This document shows positions 8,304 to 15,827 of a DNA stretch of 19,887 nt, piece after piece. The DNA comes from Cyanobacteria bacterium UBA11370 (GTDB taxonomy: Bacteria; Cyanobacteriota; Cyanobacteriia; Cyanobacteriales; Coleofasciculaceae). The stretch spans positions 706 through 20,592 of the forward strand of contig DNGI01000111.1 in NCBI GenBank assembly GCA_003486645.1. The letters run 5' to 3'. The position numbers were made by a program, and so were the translations under genes. The stretch's first letter is position 1. Every line of letters begins with the position of its first letter. A model generated the notes under the pieces. It was not told where the DNA came from. It searched no databases and worked only from the letters and a program-made list of their open reading frames with translations.

Positions 8304-9599
8304 TTAGTGTTCATTACTTTTAATCTTTTGAACTTCTTGCCGATACAACCAAAACACCATCCCCCACAAACTAAGCATCAGTAAGCCATCTGAGGCTAAA
8401 CTAGCCCAAGCCGCTCCTTTCCAAGAATAGGCAGGAATTAGCCAGAGGTTGATCAGTAGATTAAACAGCGCGATCGCAACTTGAATCGCACTCCGCCCCC
8501 ACTGAAATCCCGATCCAGTTAAAGAATCTGCGGCTAAATACTGAATAGCTTTGAGACAAGGAATGGGGGCTAACCAACGTAAAGCAGCTACTGCATCCGT
8601 ATATTCTCCCCCTAAGATATAAGGCACAACTGGGGCTAATAAAAATAGACCTAAACCCGCAACAAATCCATAACCACCGACGATAGGTAAGAGTCGTTTA
8701 GCAAACTTTAAACTACCTCTAATCCCTCCTTCTCCCTGCTGAAAAAACTTAGCGTAAGCAGCGGCAGCTAAAGACGTTACGGGCACAAATGCCACATCGA
8801 TTAAACGATACGCTGCGGCATAAATACCTGTAGCTGCTAATGTCGAAAGACTCGCTAGCATCGTTTTATCAATATTATTGTTGATTGTCTTAGCTGATAA
8901 ACTTACCGAAAATAAAAATCCTTGAGTTAGTTCGGGTTTTATATTTGATTTGCCGAGTTTGGGACTGCCGATCAGATAATTAACGAGTATAAATACGCCC
9001 AAAGCCGATATTGCCGTGCTAGCCAGATATAAAAACGACCATACCTCTATCCCTGAATTTTTTAGGAATTGAATAAAAATAATTGCCGCTATAAAATTTT
9101 TTAAACTATATAAAATATAAATTTGCGCTGTAAACTTGAGCAACCCTACGGAAATAAATGCTTGGGCTGCCATGGATAAAATATTTAAAAAAAATAGATC
9201 AGAGAGTGCCACCAAAAGTGCCACCCAGAGGGAAATACTTTTACTAAGAAAAATCTGGGCGGCGACTAATACTAAAATAGTTATAAAGAAACTGGCGATC
9301 GCACAAGTAAACAAAGCATTTGCCCAATACTCTTTAAATAAAGCTCGGTTTCTAGATACATTTTTAACCAGAATATCGCCACTCCCCAAATTTGCAAAAG
9401 GCGTGAGAATTGCCACCAATGAAGTTATCCCTACAAACGCCCCATACTGTTCCGTTCCCAAGGCACGGGCAATGATCACAAAATAGGCAGCTTGCACGAA
9501 CAACTTCAGCCCTTGAGAAAGCAGCATCCAGAAAGTATTACGAACTAAAGGTTTTTGTAGGAGGCGAACAATCTGGGCTTGAAAAGAATTAAAATTCAT
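8304..9599 (-). CDS. Wzx-type lipid-linked oligosaccharide flippase
   Basis: The 431-residue protein is hydrophobic throughout, with about twelve membrane helices, and starts with a typical polysaccharide-synthase/MOP signature (NTFWMLLSQGLKLFVQAAYFVI, then ARALGTEQYGAF and ANLGSGDILVKNVSRN). Charged residues cluster in the short loops (SAKTINNNIDKTMLA near the middle, FAKRLLPIVGGYGF later), as usual in this family. It should move undecaprenyl-diphosphate-linked repeat units from the cytoplasmic to the outer face of the membrane for the polymerase encoded 51 nt downstream. It follows the kinase gene by 63 nt, so it can be in the same transcript. The ribosome-binding site is weak (AAAGA), and the gene may rely partly on the upstream context. 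Confidence 0.88.
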   Translation of the reverse strand: MNFNSFQAQIVRLLQKPLVRNTFWMLLSQGLKLFVQAAYFVIIARALGTEQYGAFVGITSLVAILTPFANLGSGDILVKNVSRNRALFKEYWANALFTCAIASFFITILVLVAAQIFLSKSISLWVALLVALSDLFFLNILSMAAQAFISVGLLKFTAQIYILYSLKNFIAAIIFIQFLKNSGIEVWSFLYLASTAISALGVFILVNYLIGSPKLGKSNIKPELTQGFLFSVSLSAKTINNNIDKTMLASLSTLAATGIYAAAYRLIDVAFVPVTSLAAAAYAKFFQQGEGGIRGSLKFAKRLLPIVGGYGFVAGLGLFLLAPVVPYILGGEYTDAVAALRWLAPIPCLKAIQYLAADSLTGSGFQWGRSAIQVAIALFNLLINLWLIPAYSWKGAAWASLASDGLLMLSLWGMVFWLYRQEVQKIKSNEH

Positions 9600-9662
9600 G
9601 TCTTTTTGACTGAAAAAATGCTCAAACCCTGATAATCAAAAATCTCGTCTCAACGACTGACG

Positions 9663-11858
9663 TTACTGTAGAAGCCTTTCCTGGATTGGAGCAAAAGGCT
9701 TGTCTTTAACTAACTTTCCTTGGGAATAGTAATGAAAATATTGGTCAGATCGGTTGTCTAACTTCACCCCATTGACGACTAAACCCAGGACATTTTGACC
9801 CGATCGCTCTAATAATTCTTTAGATGTCGTAGCACTAACTGCATCCACAACTTTAGGTCGTGCAACTAATAAAACACCATCCGTCATTTTGCCCAAAGTT
9901 AAAGCATCAGCCGCTATAATTAACGGCGGTGCATCAATAATCACAAAGTGATATTTTTCTGAAAAATACTCAATCAATGAAGCCATCCGTTTAGAGTCTA
10001 ATAGAGCCAAAGGATTAGGCGGAATAACACCAGCGGTGAGTACATCCAGGTTATCCATCACTTTGTTCACTGCTGTCTCAAACTCAGCCTGAACTACTAA
10101 AACATCGCTCAAACCCGCCGCATTTGTCAGTTGCCAAATATGATGCTGTACAGGATAACGTAAATCCGCATCAACTAATAAAACCCGTCGCCCTAATTGG
10201 GCGATCGCTAACGCTAAATTAGCCGAGACTGTAGACTTACCTTCTTGAGGAACAGAACTCGTCACCAGGATAACTTTTGGAGGTTTATCAGAACTCAAGA
10301 ATTTGAGATTAGCCTGGAGCATTCGATAAACTTCACTAATCGCGGCTAAGGGATTGTCTCTTACTGGAAGTTCAGGAATAGTTCGTTCTTGGGCTGTGAA
10401 ACGAGAAACGGTTTTTTTGCCAAATGTTGGAATGGTAGCTAGCAGGGTGTAGCCAAACAAATCTTTGACTTCTTTAAGAGTTTTGATCGAGTTATCTCTG
10501 ACTTCTAAAATGATAATGGTTGCCATAGCTAACAGTGTACCTGCCATTGCTCCTAAAAGTAAGATGAGAACCGATTTGCCAGAGGAGCGTGAATCAGGAA
10601 TTTGAGCAGGTTCAACAATGCGAGCATTGCCAATATTCTGATTTTCTGCTAATCGTAACTCTTGTAATTTTTGCAATAAAGTTTGATACGTTAATTGAGC
10701 GGCATCTAGGCGGCGTTGTAGTTCTCGCTGTTCCTTTTCTAGCTTGGGTAGAGTATTGAGTCGTTGTTTATAAATTAAGCGAGAATTAGTTAATTGATCG
10801 AGCTTACTTTTTAAGCCTAAACGATTCACTTCTGAATTGACAAAATCTTTGATTAATTGATTTTTAAATTCGCCAATTTGTAGATTTTGAGTAGCAACGA
10901 ACTGATCATAACCAATAGTCTGCCCAACGCGCTCTTCTAAAAGGCTTTTTAGAGCGGCTTCTTTCTGCTTCAAGCTAATAATAGTCGGATCTGCTTCTTG
11001 AAAACGAGTCCGTTGTATCGTCAGATCGGCTTGTACTTTTTGGAATTCTTTGAGAATATCCTGTACTCCCGGTGACTGATTTAAGGAAGTAATTGCGATC
11101 GCTTCCTGTGCATCCATTCCCACTTTATCCCGCAGGGCGGCTGATTGGGAGTTAATATTTTTCAAATCTGACTGCACTTGGGCAATTTGTTCGTCGAGTT
11201 TGGCAATTACCTCCACCGCCGTAGTCGCTTCTGTATCTAAAGCTACAACCTGATTGCGTTCTTTAAATTCTTGCACAGCCGCTTCTGCTTGATTGACGTT
11301 GGCTTCAGCTTTAGGCAATTGCTTGGTAATAAATTCTTGAGCAGTAACGAGTTCCGTGCGATTGTTACGGAGATTATTTTCTATATACAATTTCATTAAT
11401 TGATTAACAACTGCTGCCGCTGTTTTCGCATCTTTATTTTTATAGATTATTTCTATAACATCCGTTGCACCAATCGTTTTAATTTTGAGTTTTTTCTGCA
11501 AGCTTTCTGGTGAAATAGGTTCTCCTTGATCGTCTTTGAGGTTTAGAGTATTAAGAGTTTTATCGAGCAGAGGAAGAGAACTCAAAATTTCGATTTCTGT
11601 ACTGATTGGGTTACTGTCTGTCGTCAAAGGCGCAAAATTTCCGACTTCTTTGCCTAATCCTGTTAAAGAAGTGGTGCGATTAACCTTAAACAGCAGTTTG
11701 CCCTGTGCTTCATAGTCCCCTTTTTGCATTTGCGTTAAGGCAACTGGAATCGTTAGCCCCACCATGAGTACGAAGACACCGCCACCAACTAACCAGCGCC
11801 GTTTGATTACTAACCATAGCTTGTAAAAATCTAAATCTGGAGAGTCCGTAGATTGCAT
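9663..11858 (-). CDS. Wzc-like chain-length determinant/tyrosine autokinase
   Basis: The 731-residue protein (from the chosen start) begins with a Wzz domain and a membrane helix (about 22-42). A long periplasmic coiled coil follows (about 180-405, many Gln/Glu/Lys/Leu). A second membrane helix lies at 429-452, after a Pro-rich PAQIPDS. The cytoplasmic BY-kinase has Walker A SVPQEGKST (535-543), Walker A' LLVDAD (560-565) and Walker B VIIDAP (639-644). The C-terminal tail has a Tyr cluster, YFHYY at 707-711, the likely autophosphorylation sites. It should set polymer length and couple polymerisation to export; cyclic phosphorylation is the family mechanism. The open frame extends 24 codons further up to a TTG, but I start at ATG 11858 because QSTDSPDLDFYKLW right after it looks like the normal family N-terminus. 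It is the first gene of the presumed operon. Confidence 0.9.
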   Translation of the reverse strand: MQSTDSPDLDFYKLWLVIKRRWLVGGGVFVLMVGLTIPVALTQMQKGDYEAQGKLLFKVNRTTSLTGLGKEVGNFAPLTTDSNPISTEIEILSSLPLLDKTLNTLNLKDDQGEPISPESLQKKLKIKTIGATDVIEIIYKNKDAKTAAAVVNQLMKLYIENNLRNNRTELVTAQEFITKQLPKAEANVNQAEAAVQEFKERNQVVALDTEATTAVEVIAKLDEQIAQVQSDLKNINSQSAALRDKVGMDAQEAIAITSLNQSPGVQDILKEFQKVQADLTIQRTRFQEADPTIISLKQKEAALKSLLEERVGQTIGYDQFVATQNLQIGEFKNQLIKDFVNSEVNRLGLKSKLDQLTNSRLIYKQRLNTLPKLEKEQRELQRRLDAAQLTYQTLLQKLQELRLAENQNIGNARIVEPAQIPDSRSSGKSVLILLLGAMAGTLLAMATIIILEVRDNSIKTLKEVKDLFGYTLLATIPTFGKKTVSRFTAQERTIPELPVRDNPLAAISEVYRMLQANLKFLSSDKPPKVILVTSSVPQEGKSTVSANLALAIAQLGRRVLLVDADLRYPVQHHIWQLTNAAGLSDVLVVQAEFETAVNKVMDNLDVLTAGVIPPNPLALLDSKRMASLIEYFSEKYHFVIIDAPPLIIAADALTLGKMTDGVLLVARPKVVDAVSATTSKELLERSGQNVLGLVVNGVKLDNRSDQYFHYYSQGKLVKDKPFAPIQERLLQ

Positions 11859-11904
11859 GAAACACGTCTCTAAGCGGTACAGGTCAGATCGAAAACCTCG
11901 GATA

Positions 11905-11934
11905 ATTATTCCTGGTCTTAGCTTACTCAATCAA
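11905..11934 (-). promoter_or_regulatory. Putative sigma70-like promoter of the polysaccharide operon
   Basis: On the - strand TTGATT (11934-11929) is followed after 18 nt by AATAAT (11910-11905). This would start transcription near 11898, about 40 nt upstream of the chosen ATG of the wzc-like gene. The match is fair, not strong, and AT-rich DNA gives such matches by chance. Confidence 0.3.
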
Positions 11935-12030
11935 AACGTAGTATGGCAAATGAACACGCTTATAAGGCAGATTTCACTTGATATAAGACTATCCTCTCAC
12001 AGACAAATTAGTAAGGCTAAAAACATAAAC

Positions 12031-12048
12031 TGTCTAGCCATCTAGACA
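12031..12048. promoter_or_regulatory. Perfect 7-bp palindrome, possible operator
   Basis: TGTCTAG (12031-12037), a 4-nt spacer CCAT, and CTAGACA (12042-12048) form a perfect dyad. It lies about 170 nt upstream of the wzc-like start, on the far side of the putative promoter. The size suits a dimeric DNA-binding protein; no known cyanobacterial site (for example NtcA GTA-N8-TAC) matches it. Confidence 0.3.
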
Positions 12049-12481
12049 ACGTACCTACTTAATCTTTAGAACACCCTTGATTGTTACTCTGTCTGAAAGT
12101 GTATTACTACTTACGTCTTAAATGAATGACAATCTGGATTTTCTTTGTTGAGTTGATTTGCCACCCTCTAGATGCGTCCCTGTAACAGCCAGAAAGACTG
12201 GAATGCCAGACTAGAGCGATCGCACCTGACATCGGTAAACTGTCATTAGCTTCCTGGTGGATATCGTCCTCCAAGCTTTTGAAGTTTCCCAGCAATCCTT
12301 AGTTCTTAGCTCTAGGTTCTCCAAGCAATTAGCTTAACCTAAATCTTCTCTCTACCGCCAGGGTTATCTTATTGCTCTCTCCTAGTAAAGTAAAAGAAGG
12401 AATCCTGGTCACTCTAAATTGCGTCGGTAATTATTGCTGTATATCAGCTGCTATTGAGCTTTAATTGCTAATTTTTCTCTT

Positions 12482-13042
12482 ATGTCTAGAAATCCCTTGC
12501 AAAGTTATCCCAATCGTTTGTCATCCCTCACTAAACCAATCGTCAGGCGCGATCGCTATCGACGACGTACTCAACAGGGTTTCAAACGACGTTTAAAATA
12601 TCTCTACTGGCGCTTAATCCGTTTGCAAGGACAACCGGAAGCGATCGCGCGGGGTTTAGCTTGTGGGGTGTTTGCGGGACTGTTCCCCATTTTCGGTTTA
12701 CAAACCATTGTTGGCGTTTTACTGGCAGTTTTGCTCCGGGGAAACAAAATTATCGCCGCCGCCGGGACTTGGGTCAGCAATCCCTTGACTTATGTCCCTA
12801 TTTATGCGTTTAACTTTCATGTGGGCAAATGGCTACTCAACCAGGATCTGTTGACGGATGTGAGTTTACAATCCTGGGAACAAGTCAAAGCGTTAGGTTC
12901 AGAAATTATTCTCACCTTATTTGTTGGCTGTTTTGCAGTAGGATTAGTGGGTGGAATAGGGAGTTATTTCTTAGGTTTGTGGTTGATTCGTCGGGTTCGG
13001 ACTTCCTATTTAAACTATCGAAGTAGACACCAACGTCAATAA
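12482..13042 (+). CDS. DUF2062 membrane protein
   Basis: The 186-residue protein starts with a basic stretch (about 20-50, many Arg), followed by the DUF2062 signature: ARGLACGVFAGLFPIFGLQT (56-75), then LLRGNKIIAAAGTWVSNPLT (84-103) and YVPIYAFNFHVGK. Two or three membrane helices follow, the last at about 137-170 with many Gly. The family is widespread in bacteria and cyanobacteria; its biochemical role is not established, though DUF2062 is sometimes fused to glycosyltransferases. Here it starts next to an exopolysaccharide operon but on the opposite strand. The ATG at 12482 gives the usual family length; no clear Shine-Dalgarno sequence precedes it (upstream is TTTTTCTCTT), which is common in cyanobacteria. 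Confidence 0.88.
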   Translation: MSRNPLQSYPNRLSSLTKPIVRRDRYRRRTQQGFKRRLKYLYWRLIRLQGQPEAIARGLACGVFAGLFPIFGLQTIVGVLLAVLLRGNKIIAAAGTWVSNPLTYVPIYAFNFHVGKWLLNQDLLTDVSLQSWEQVKALGSEIILTLFVGCFAVGLVGGIGSYFLGLWLIRRVRTSYLNYRSRHQRQ

Positions 13043-13130
13043 AACGTTTTGAGTTTTAGCAGATTTTATACTTATTGAATGGCAAATCAGGATTAGCATT
13101 CTTTACAGCAGCAAGATAGGCATTGCTAGA

Positions 13131-13162
13131 TATAAAAGTTCTGCCTCATTCCTCTGCTTAAT
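13131..13162 (+). repeat. Dispersed repeat, copy A (TATAAAAGTTCTGCCT...)
   Basis: This 32-nt stretch matches 14301-14332 at 28 of 32 positions, the first 16 being identical. It lies in the 341-nt gap after the DUF2062 gene. Besides this copy, the gap holds a double hairpin and a terminator, listed separately. No protein reads through either copy. Confidence 0.6.
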
Positions 13163-13189
13163 GGATGTAATGGGCTAAAACTGTTGTGC

Positions 13190-13237
13190 AGTCGTCTTTA
13201 GACGACTTTAGCTAGTAGACAGTGGTTTCAACCACTG
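13190..13237. repeat. Intergenic double palindrome (two perfect hairpins)
   Basis: AGTCGTC-TTTA-GACGACT (13190-13207) and CAGTGGTT-TC-AACCACTG (13220-13237) are two perfect stem-loops 12 nt apart, followed by GCGG. This paired-hairpin layout resembles the REP-like palindromic units scattered through filamentous cyanobacterial genomes. Neither stem is followed by a T-run, so I do not call it a terminator. Confidence 0.6.
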
Positions 13238-13306
13238 GCGGATTGTTGCCACTGCTGCAAGATCTTAGGTGTAAGTCAACGATAGAGCTCCAGAGTGTTT
13301 AATTGA

Positions 13307-13346
13307 CAAAAAAAATAACTGTGTCTATTAGCAGAAGACACAGCAG
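13307..13346 (-). terminator. Intrinsic terminator of the PEP-CTERM gene
   Basis: Read on the - strand, the stem CTGTGTCT/AGACACAG (8 bp, 9-nt loop; + positions 13336-13343 and 13319-13326) is followed by TTA and a run of eight T. It begins about 40 nt after the stop codon of the PEP-CTERM gene. Stem, loop and T-run all fit a Rho-independent terminator. Confidence 0.8.
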
Positions 13347-13383
13347 TTATTTGATTAACTTTTCTATTCTCTTGACTATTATC

Positions 13384-13983
13384 CTATTCCTGCTCTTTCT
13401 TGTTGCGCTTTATTGTCGCACCGAGAGTACCAACTGCGAGGAGTCCAAGTAAAGAAGCGGGTTCAGGAACAGGTTGTGAATCGGGTTTTTGCCATGCCTC
13501 TAGAGTCTCGATAGAATACGTTCCGGTTTCGCCAAAAAAAGACCCAGGCCCCCAAGTCTCATTATTATGGATTGGTATAAAATCACCATAAATATCTCCA
13601 AAATCTTCCCAAGAAAAGCTGACTAAGACACCTCCATTAAAATTAAATTGTGGATTGATAACGCCAGCCAAAGAACCAGCGCTCCATTGATCTGGCTCAA
13701 AAGCAAAAGAATTAAGAAAATAAGAAAAAGCCGCTGATGCTCCTAAATCAGATGCACTAAATATTCCCGTTCCATTACTATTAAGGAAATTTGTGGAAAC
13801 TTCCGAATCCTCGAACATCAATGAACCAGAACCCGATCCATCACCAGCAAATGTCCAAGTAAAACTAGCTGCTTCGGCGGGTGCAGATTGTAATCCTACG
13901 CTCAGAGCTAATCCAGCCGTAGCGGCAAGTACAAATCGACCAAAACAATTGTTATTTATATTGATTACAGTTGAAGTAATCAT
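13384..13983 (-). CDS. PEP-CTERM sorting-domain protein (secreted)
   Basis: The protein of about 199 residues has a signal peptide (FGRFVLAATAGLALSVGL, probable cleavage after APAEA near residue 38). A Gly/Ser/Asn/Phe-rich body carries many aromatic residues (FTWTFAGDGSGSGSLMF). The C-terminal sorting signal is VPEPASLLGLL, one membrane helix and the basic tail KRNKK. PEP-CTERM proteins are exported, then processed by an exosortase and often linked to extracellular matrix or polysaccharide; none of those enzymes is in the window. The body resembles cyanobacterial PEP-CTERM proteins of unknown role. Two ATG codons compete. The upstream one (13992, three residues longer) sits only 2 nt after AGGAG, while the one at 13983 lies 11 nt after it, so I prefer 13983. 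A strong terminator follows, so it is probably a single-gene unit. Confidence 0.85.
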   Translation of the reverse strand: MITSTVININNNCFGRFVLAATAGLALSVGLQSAPAEAASFTWTFAGDGSGSGSLMFEDSEVSTNFLNSNGTGIFSASDLGASAAFSYFLNSFAFEPDQWSAGSLAGVINPQFNFNGGVLVSFSWEDFGDIYGDFIPIHNNETWGPGSFFGETGTYSIETLEAWQKPDSQPVPEPASLLGLLAVGTLGATIKRNKKEQE

Positions 13984-14253
13984 AATCCTCATTGCTCCTA
14001 AATTTAACTCTTGTTCTTGCTTGGTTTGAAGCCCTTACATTACCTAATTTAAGTGGCAACTCTAGGGATGTCAGTCAGAAAAAGTATGGAGATCTACGGA
14101 GATAGTTTTATGAAAATCCGGTAAAAAAGTCAGTATGTTTATCAAGCTTGTGTGAAATAGTCAACCAGCTTTGTAAACTTTTGATGAAGAAGTAAGAAAA
14201 GGTTTGGTTAGAGCCAATCACTTGTATAGAATAATTAGCAACTCAGGTCTACT

Positions 14254-14280
14254 GCCATTCGACTTAAGTCAGTGCCATTC
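14254..14280. promoter_or_regulatory. Palindrome flanked by direct repeats, upstream of the AAA-like gene
   Basis: The perfect 10-nt palindrome GACTTAAGTC (14261-14270) is bracketed by two GCCATTC copies (14254-14260 and 14274-14280). It lies about 100 nt upstream of the AAA-like gene, in a 392-nt gap (13984-14375) that otherwise holds only dispersed repeat copy B. Function as an operator is a guess. Confidence 0.25.
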
Positions 14281-14300
14281 CACCTAAACGCAAATTGGTA

Positions 14301-14332
14301 TATAAAAGTTCTGCCTAAGTCCTGTGCTAAAT
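14301..14332 (+). repeat. Dispersed repeat, copy B (TATAAAAGTTCTGCCT...)
   Basis: This is the second copy of the 32-nt repeat at 13131-13162 (28 of 32 identical, same strand). It lies 43 nt upstream of the AAA-like gene. TATAAA could act as a -10 box, but no good -35 box sits 16-18 nt upstream, so promoter activity is unproven. Confidence 0.6.
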
Positions 14333-14375
14333 AAGGTGTAACCAATGCTGGAATAACTATCGCAGGAAAATCTAC

Positions 14376-15821
14376 ATGAGTTCTGAAGAACCACTGGAAC
14401 TATTACAATCCGTTATATTTGCCAAAACCCACCAGCACTTAAATAATCTGGAAATGGCTGTCCTGCGAGGCGCTTGGGACAACCAAACCTACGAACAAAT
14501 CGCAGAGACATACTGCTGTTCTAGCACTCATGCGAAAACTGTGGGGTCTAGGTTATGGGACTTCCTCTCCCAACTGCTGGGTACAAAAGTGAATAAAAAG
14601 AACTTTTCCGTGGTTCTAGAACGTAAAGCGAAAGAACTAGCAGTAGATGTGGCAACAGATGTGGCAACGGATGGGGTAACGGATGTAGCGGATAAGTTAT
14701 CGGTTTTCCCAGAAACCTCGTCTTTCACCTATCACCCATCCGTTACATCCGCTATCACATCCGTTGCCACATCGCCCGAATTACCAGGTGGACAAGTTCC
14801 TCTCGACTCTCTCTTCTATATCCAACGTCCCCCCATCGAACAACGCTGCTACGACACAATATTACAACCGGGGGCATTAATTCGCATCCAAGCACCCCGA
14901 CAAATGGGTAAAACCTCCCTCATGGCACGCATTCTGCATCAGGCGAGAATGCAGGAATATCGCACTGTCACCTTAAGCTTGCAACTTGCTGAGAAAAGTG
15001 TTTTTACTAGCCTCAGCCGATTCTTACAATGGTTCTGTGCTAGTGTCGGGAAAAGCCTAGGATTACCCAATCAGTTAGCAGAGTATTGGGATGATATTCT
15101 GGGCAGTAATGCTAGCACTATTGATTACTTCGAGAACTATCTGTTAGCTGAATTAGATAGCCCCCTTGCGATCGCCTTAGATGAATTGGATATTTTATTC
15201 CAATATCCCGATATTGCGTCAGACTTTTTCAGTCTATTGCGAAGCTGGTATGAAACAGCCAGATATGGAAATAGTAAGAGCGTGATTTGGCAAAAACTCC
15301 GAATAGTGGTTGTCTATTCTACAGAAATCGATGCACTCTCAGATTTTAATCGTTCGCCCTTTAATGTGGGACTTTCAATTCAATTACCAGAGTTGACCAG
15401 GGAACAAGTACAAAAGTTGGCGCAGCTTCGGGAACTCGATTGGCAAGCTTCTCAAGTTGAACAACTCATCTCTTTAGTGGGAGGTCATCCCTATCTAATT
15501 TCCAAGGCATTCTATCACATTGGGCATCAAGATCTTACCCTAGAAGACCTCCTGCCTCAATACGCTAAAAAAGGTAGAATTTACGGGGAATATCTGCGTC
15601 AAAAATTGGCACATCTGCAACAACATCCCGAACTTTATGAAGCCTTTTCCCATATTACTTGTTCGCCAACTCCCATTGAGTTAGAACGAGAGCAGGCATT
15701 AAAGTTACACAGTATGGGATTGGTATGTTTGCAAGGAACTCAGGTAACACCTAGATGTGATTTGTATCGCTACTACTTTAGCGGGGTGACAAGGGCTGAA
15801 TTCAGAATTGTTGAACATTAA
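14376..15821 (+). CDS. AAA-like ATPase with N-terminal VMAP-type HTH
   Basis: The 481-residue protein has an N-terminal helical domain (about 6-86: HLNNLEMAVLRGAW, YEQIAETYCCSS, LWDFLSQLLG, KVNKKNFSVVLE) that matches the helix-turn-helix of vWA-MoxR-associated proteins in cyanobacteria. A low-complexity linker (about 90-133), encoded by a 12-nt repeat, joins it to an AAA-like P-loop domain of the AAA_35 type: Walker A APRQMGKTS (173-181) and Walker B LAIALDELD (264-272). The C-terminal winged-helix-like part is rich in Leu/Gln. Relatives belong to signalling or conflict systems in which the ATPase is coupled to an effector; no effector domain or partner gene is adjacent here, so target and output are unknown. 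AGGA lies 8 nt before the ATG. It is convergent with the signal peptidase gene, 6 nt apart. Confidence 0.82.
   Translation: MSSEEPLELLQSVIFAKTHQHLNNLEMAVLRGAWDNQTYEQIAETYCCSSTHAKTVGSRLWDFLSQLLGTKVNKKNFSVVLERKAKELAVDVATDVATDGVTDVADKLSVFPETSSFTYHPSVTSAITSVATSPELPGGQVPLDSLFYIQRPPIEQRCYDTILQPGALIRIQAPRQMGKTSLMARILHQARMQEYRTVTLSLQLAEKSVFTSLSRFLQWFCASVGKSLGLPNQLAEYWDDILGSNASTIDYFENYLLAELDSPLAIALDELDILFQYPDIASDFFSLLRSWYETARYGNSKSVIWQKLRIVVVYSTEIDALSDFNRSPFNVGLSIQLPELTREQVQKLAQLRELDWQASQVEQLISLVGGHPYLISKAFYHIGHQDLTLEDLLPQYAKKGRIYGEYLRQKLAHLQQHPELYEAFSHITCSPTPIELEREQALKLHSMGLVCLQGTQVTPRCDLYRYYFSGVTRAEFRIVEH
14646..14773. repeat. 12-nt repeat, inverted pair inside the AAA-like gene
   Basis: Four tandem units (GATGTGGCAACA, GATGTGGCAACG, GATGGGGTAACG, GATGTAGCGGAT; 14646-14693) are followed, after about 40 nt, by at least three units in reverse complement (14733-14773). 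The two arms can fold on each other. The unit is four codons long, so the frame is kept; the + arm reads as DVAT-like repeats and the other as SVTS/AITS-like. The stretch encodes residues about 91-133, between two recognisable domains. Confidence 0.85.
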
Positions 15822-15827
15822 TAAAAC

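Larger units (their letters stand above)
11859..12481. other. Divergent intergenic region (wzc-like gene / DUF2062 gene)
   Basis: This gap of 623 nt separates two divergently transcribed genes and must hold both promoters. Apart from the putative promoter and the palindrome listed separately, I see one HIP1 octamer near 12214, a short TGACA/TGTCA inverted repeat near 12227, and no convincing coding sequence. The short open frame at 12107-12295 (-) has no family resemblance or ribosome-binding site that I can see. Confidence 0.5.

Noticed and set aside
9136..9486. Open frame of 116 codons on the + strand inside the flippase gene
   Set aside because: It lies wholly opposite a well-supported membrane protein gene and has no recognisable domain.
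11859..11930. Longer N-terminus of the wzc-like gene from a TTG codon at 11930
   Set aside because: The 24 extra residues are basic and unlike the family, the start would be TTG, and the putative promoter lies in the same stretch. The ATG at 11858 gives a normal N-terminus.
12107..12295. Short - strand frame in the divergent gap
   Set aside because: It has no similarity that I recognise and no convincing ribosome-binding site; it spans a HIP1 site and looks like ordinary intergenic DNA.
13384..13983. PEP-CTERM gene as part of an exosortase locus
   Set aside because: No exosortase or associated gene lies within the window; such proteins are usually scattered in the genome.
13793..14029. Open frame on the + strand opposite the PEP-CTERM gene
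   Set aside because: It mirrors the signal-peptide region of a well-supported gene and has no ribosome-binding site or motif.
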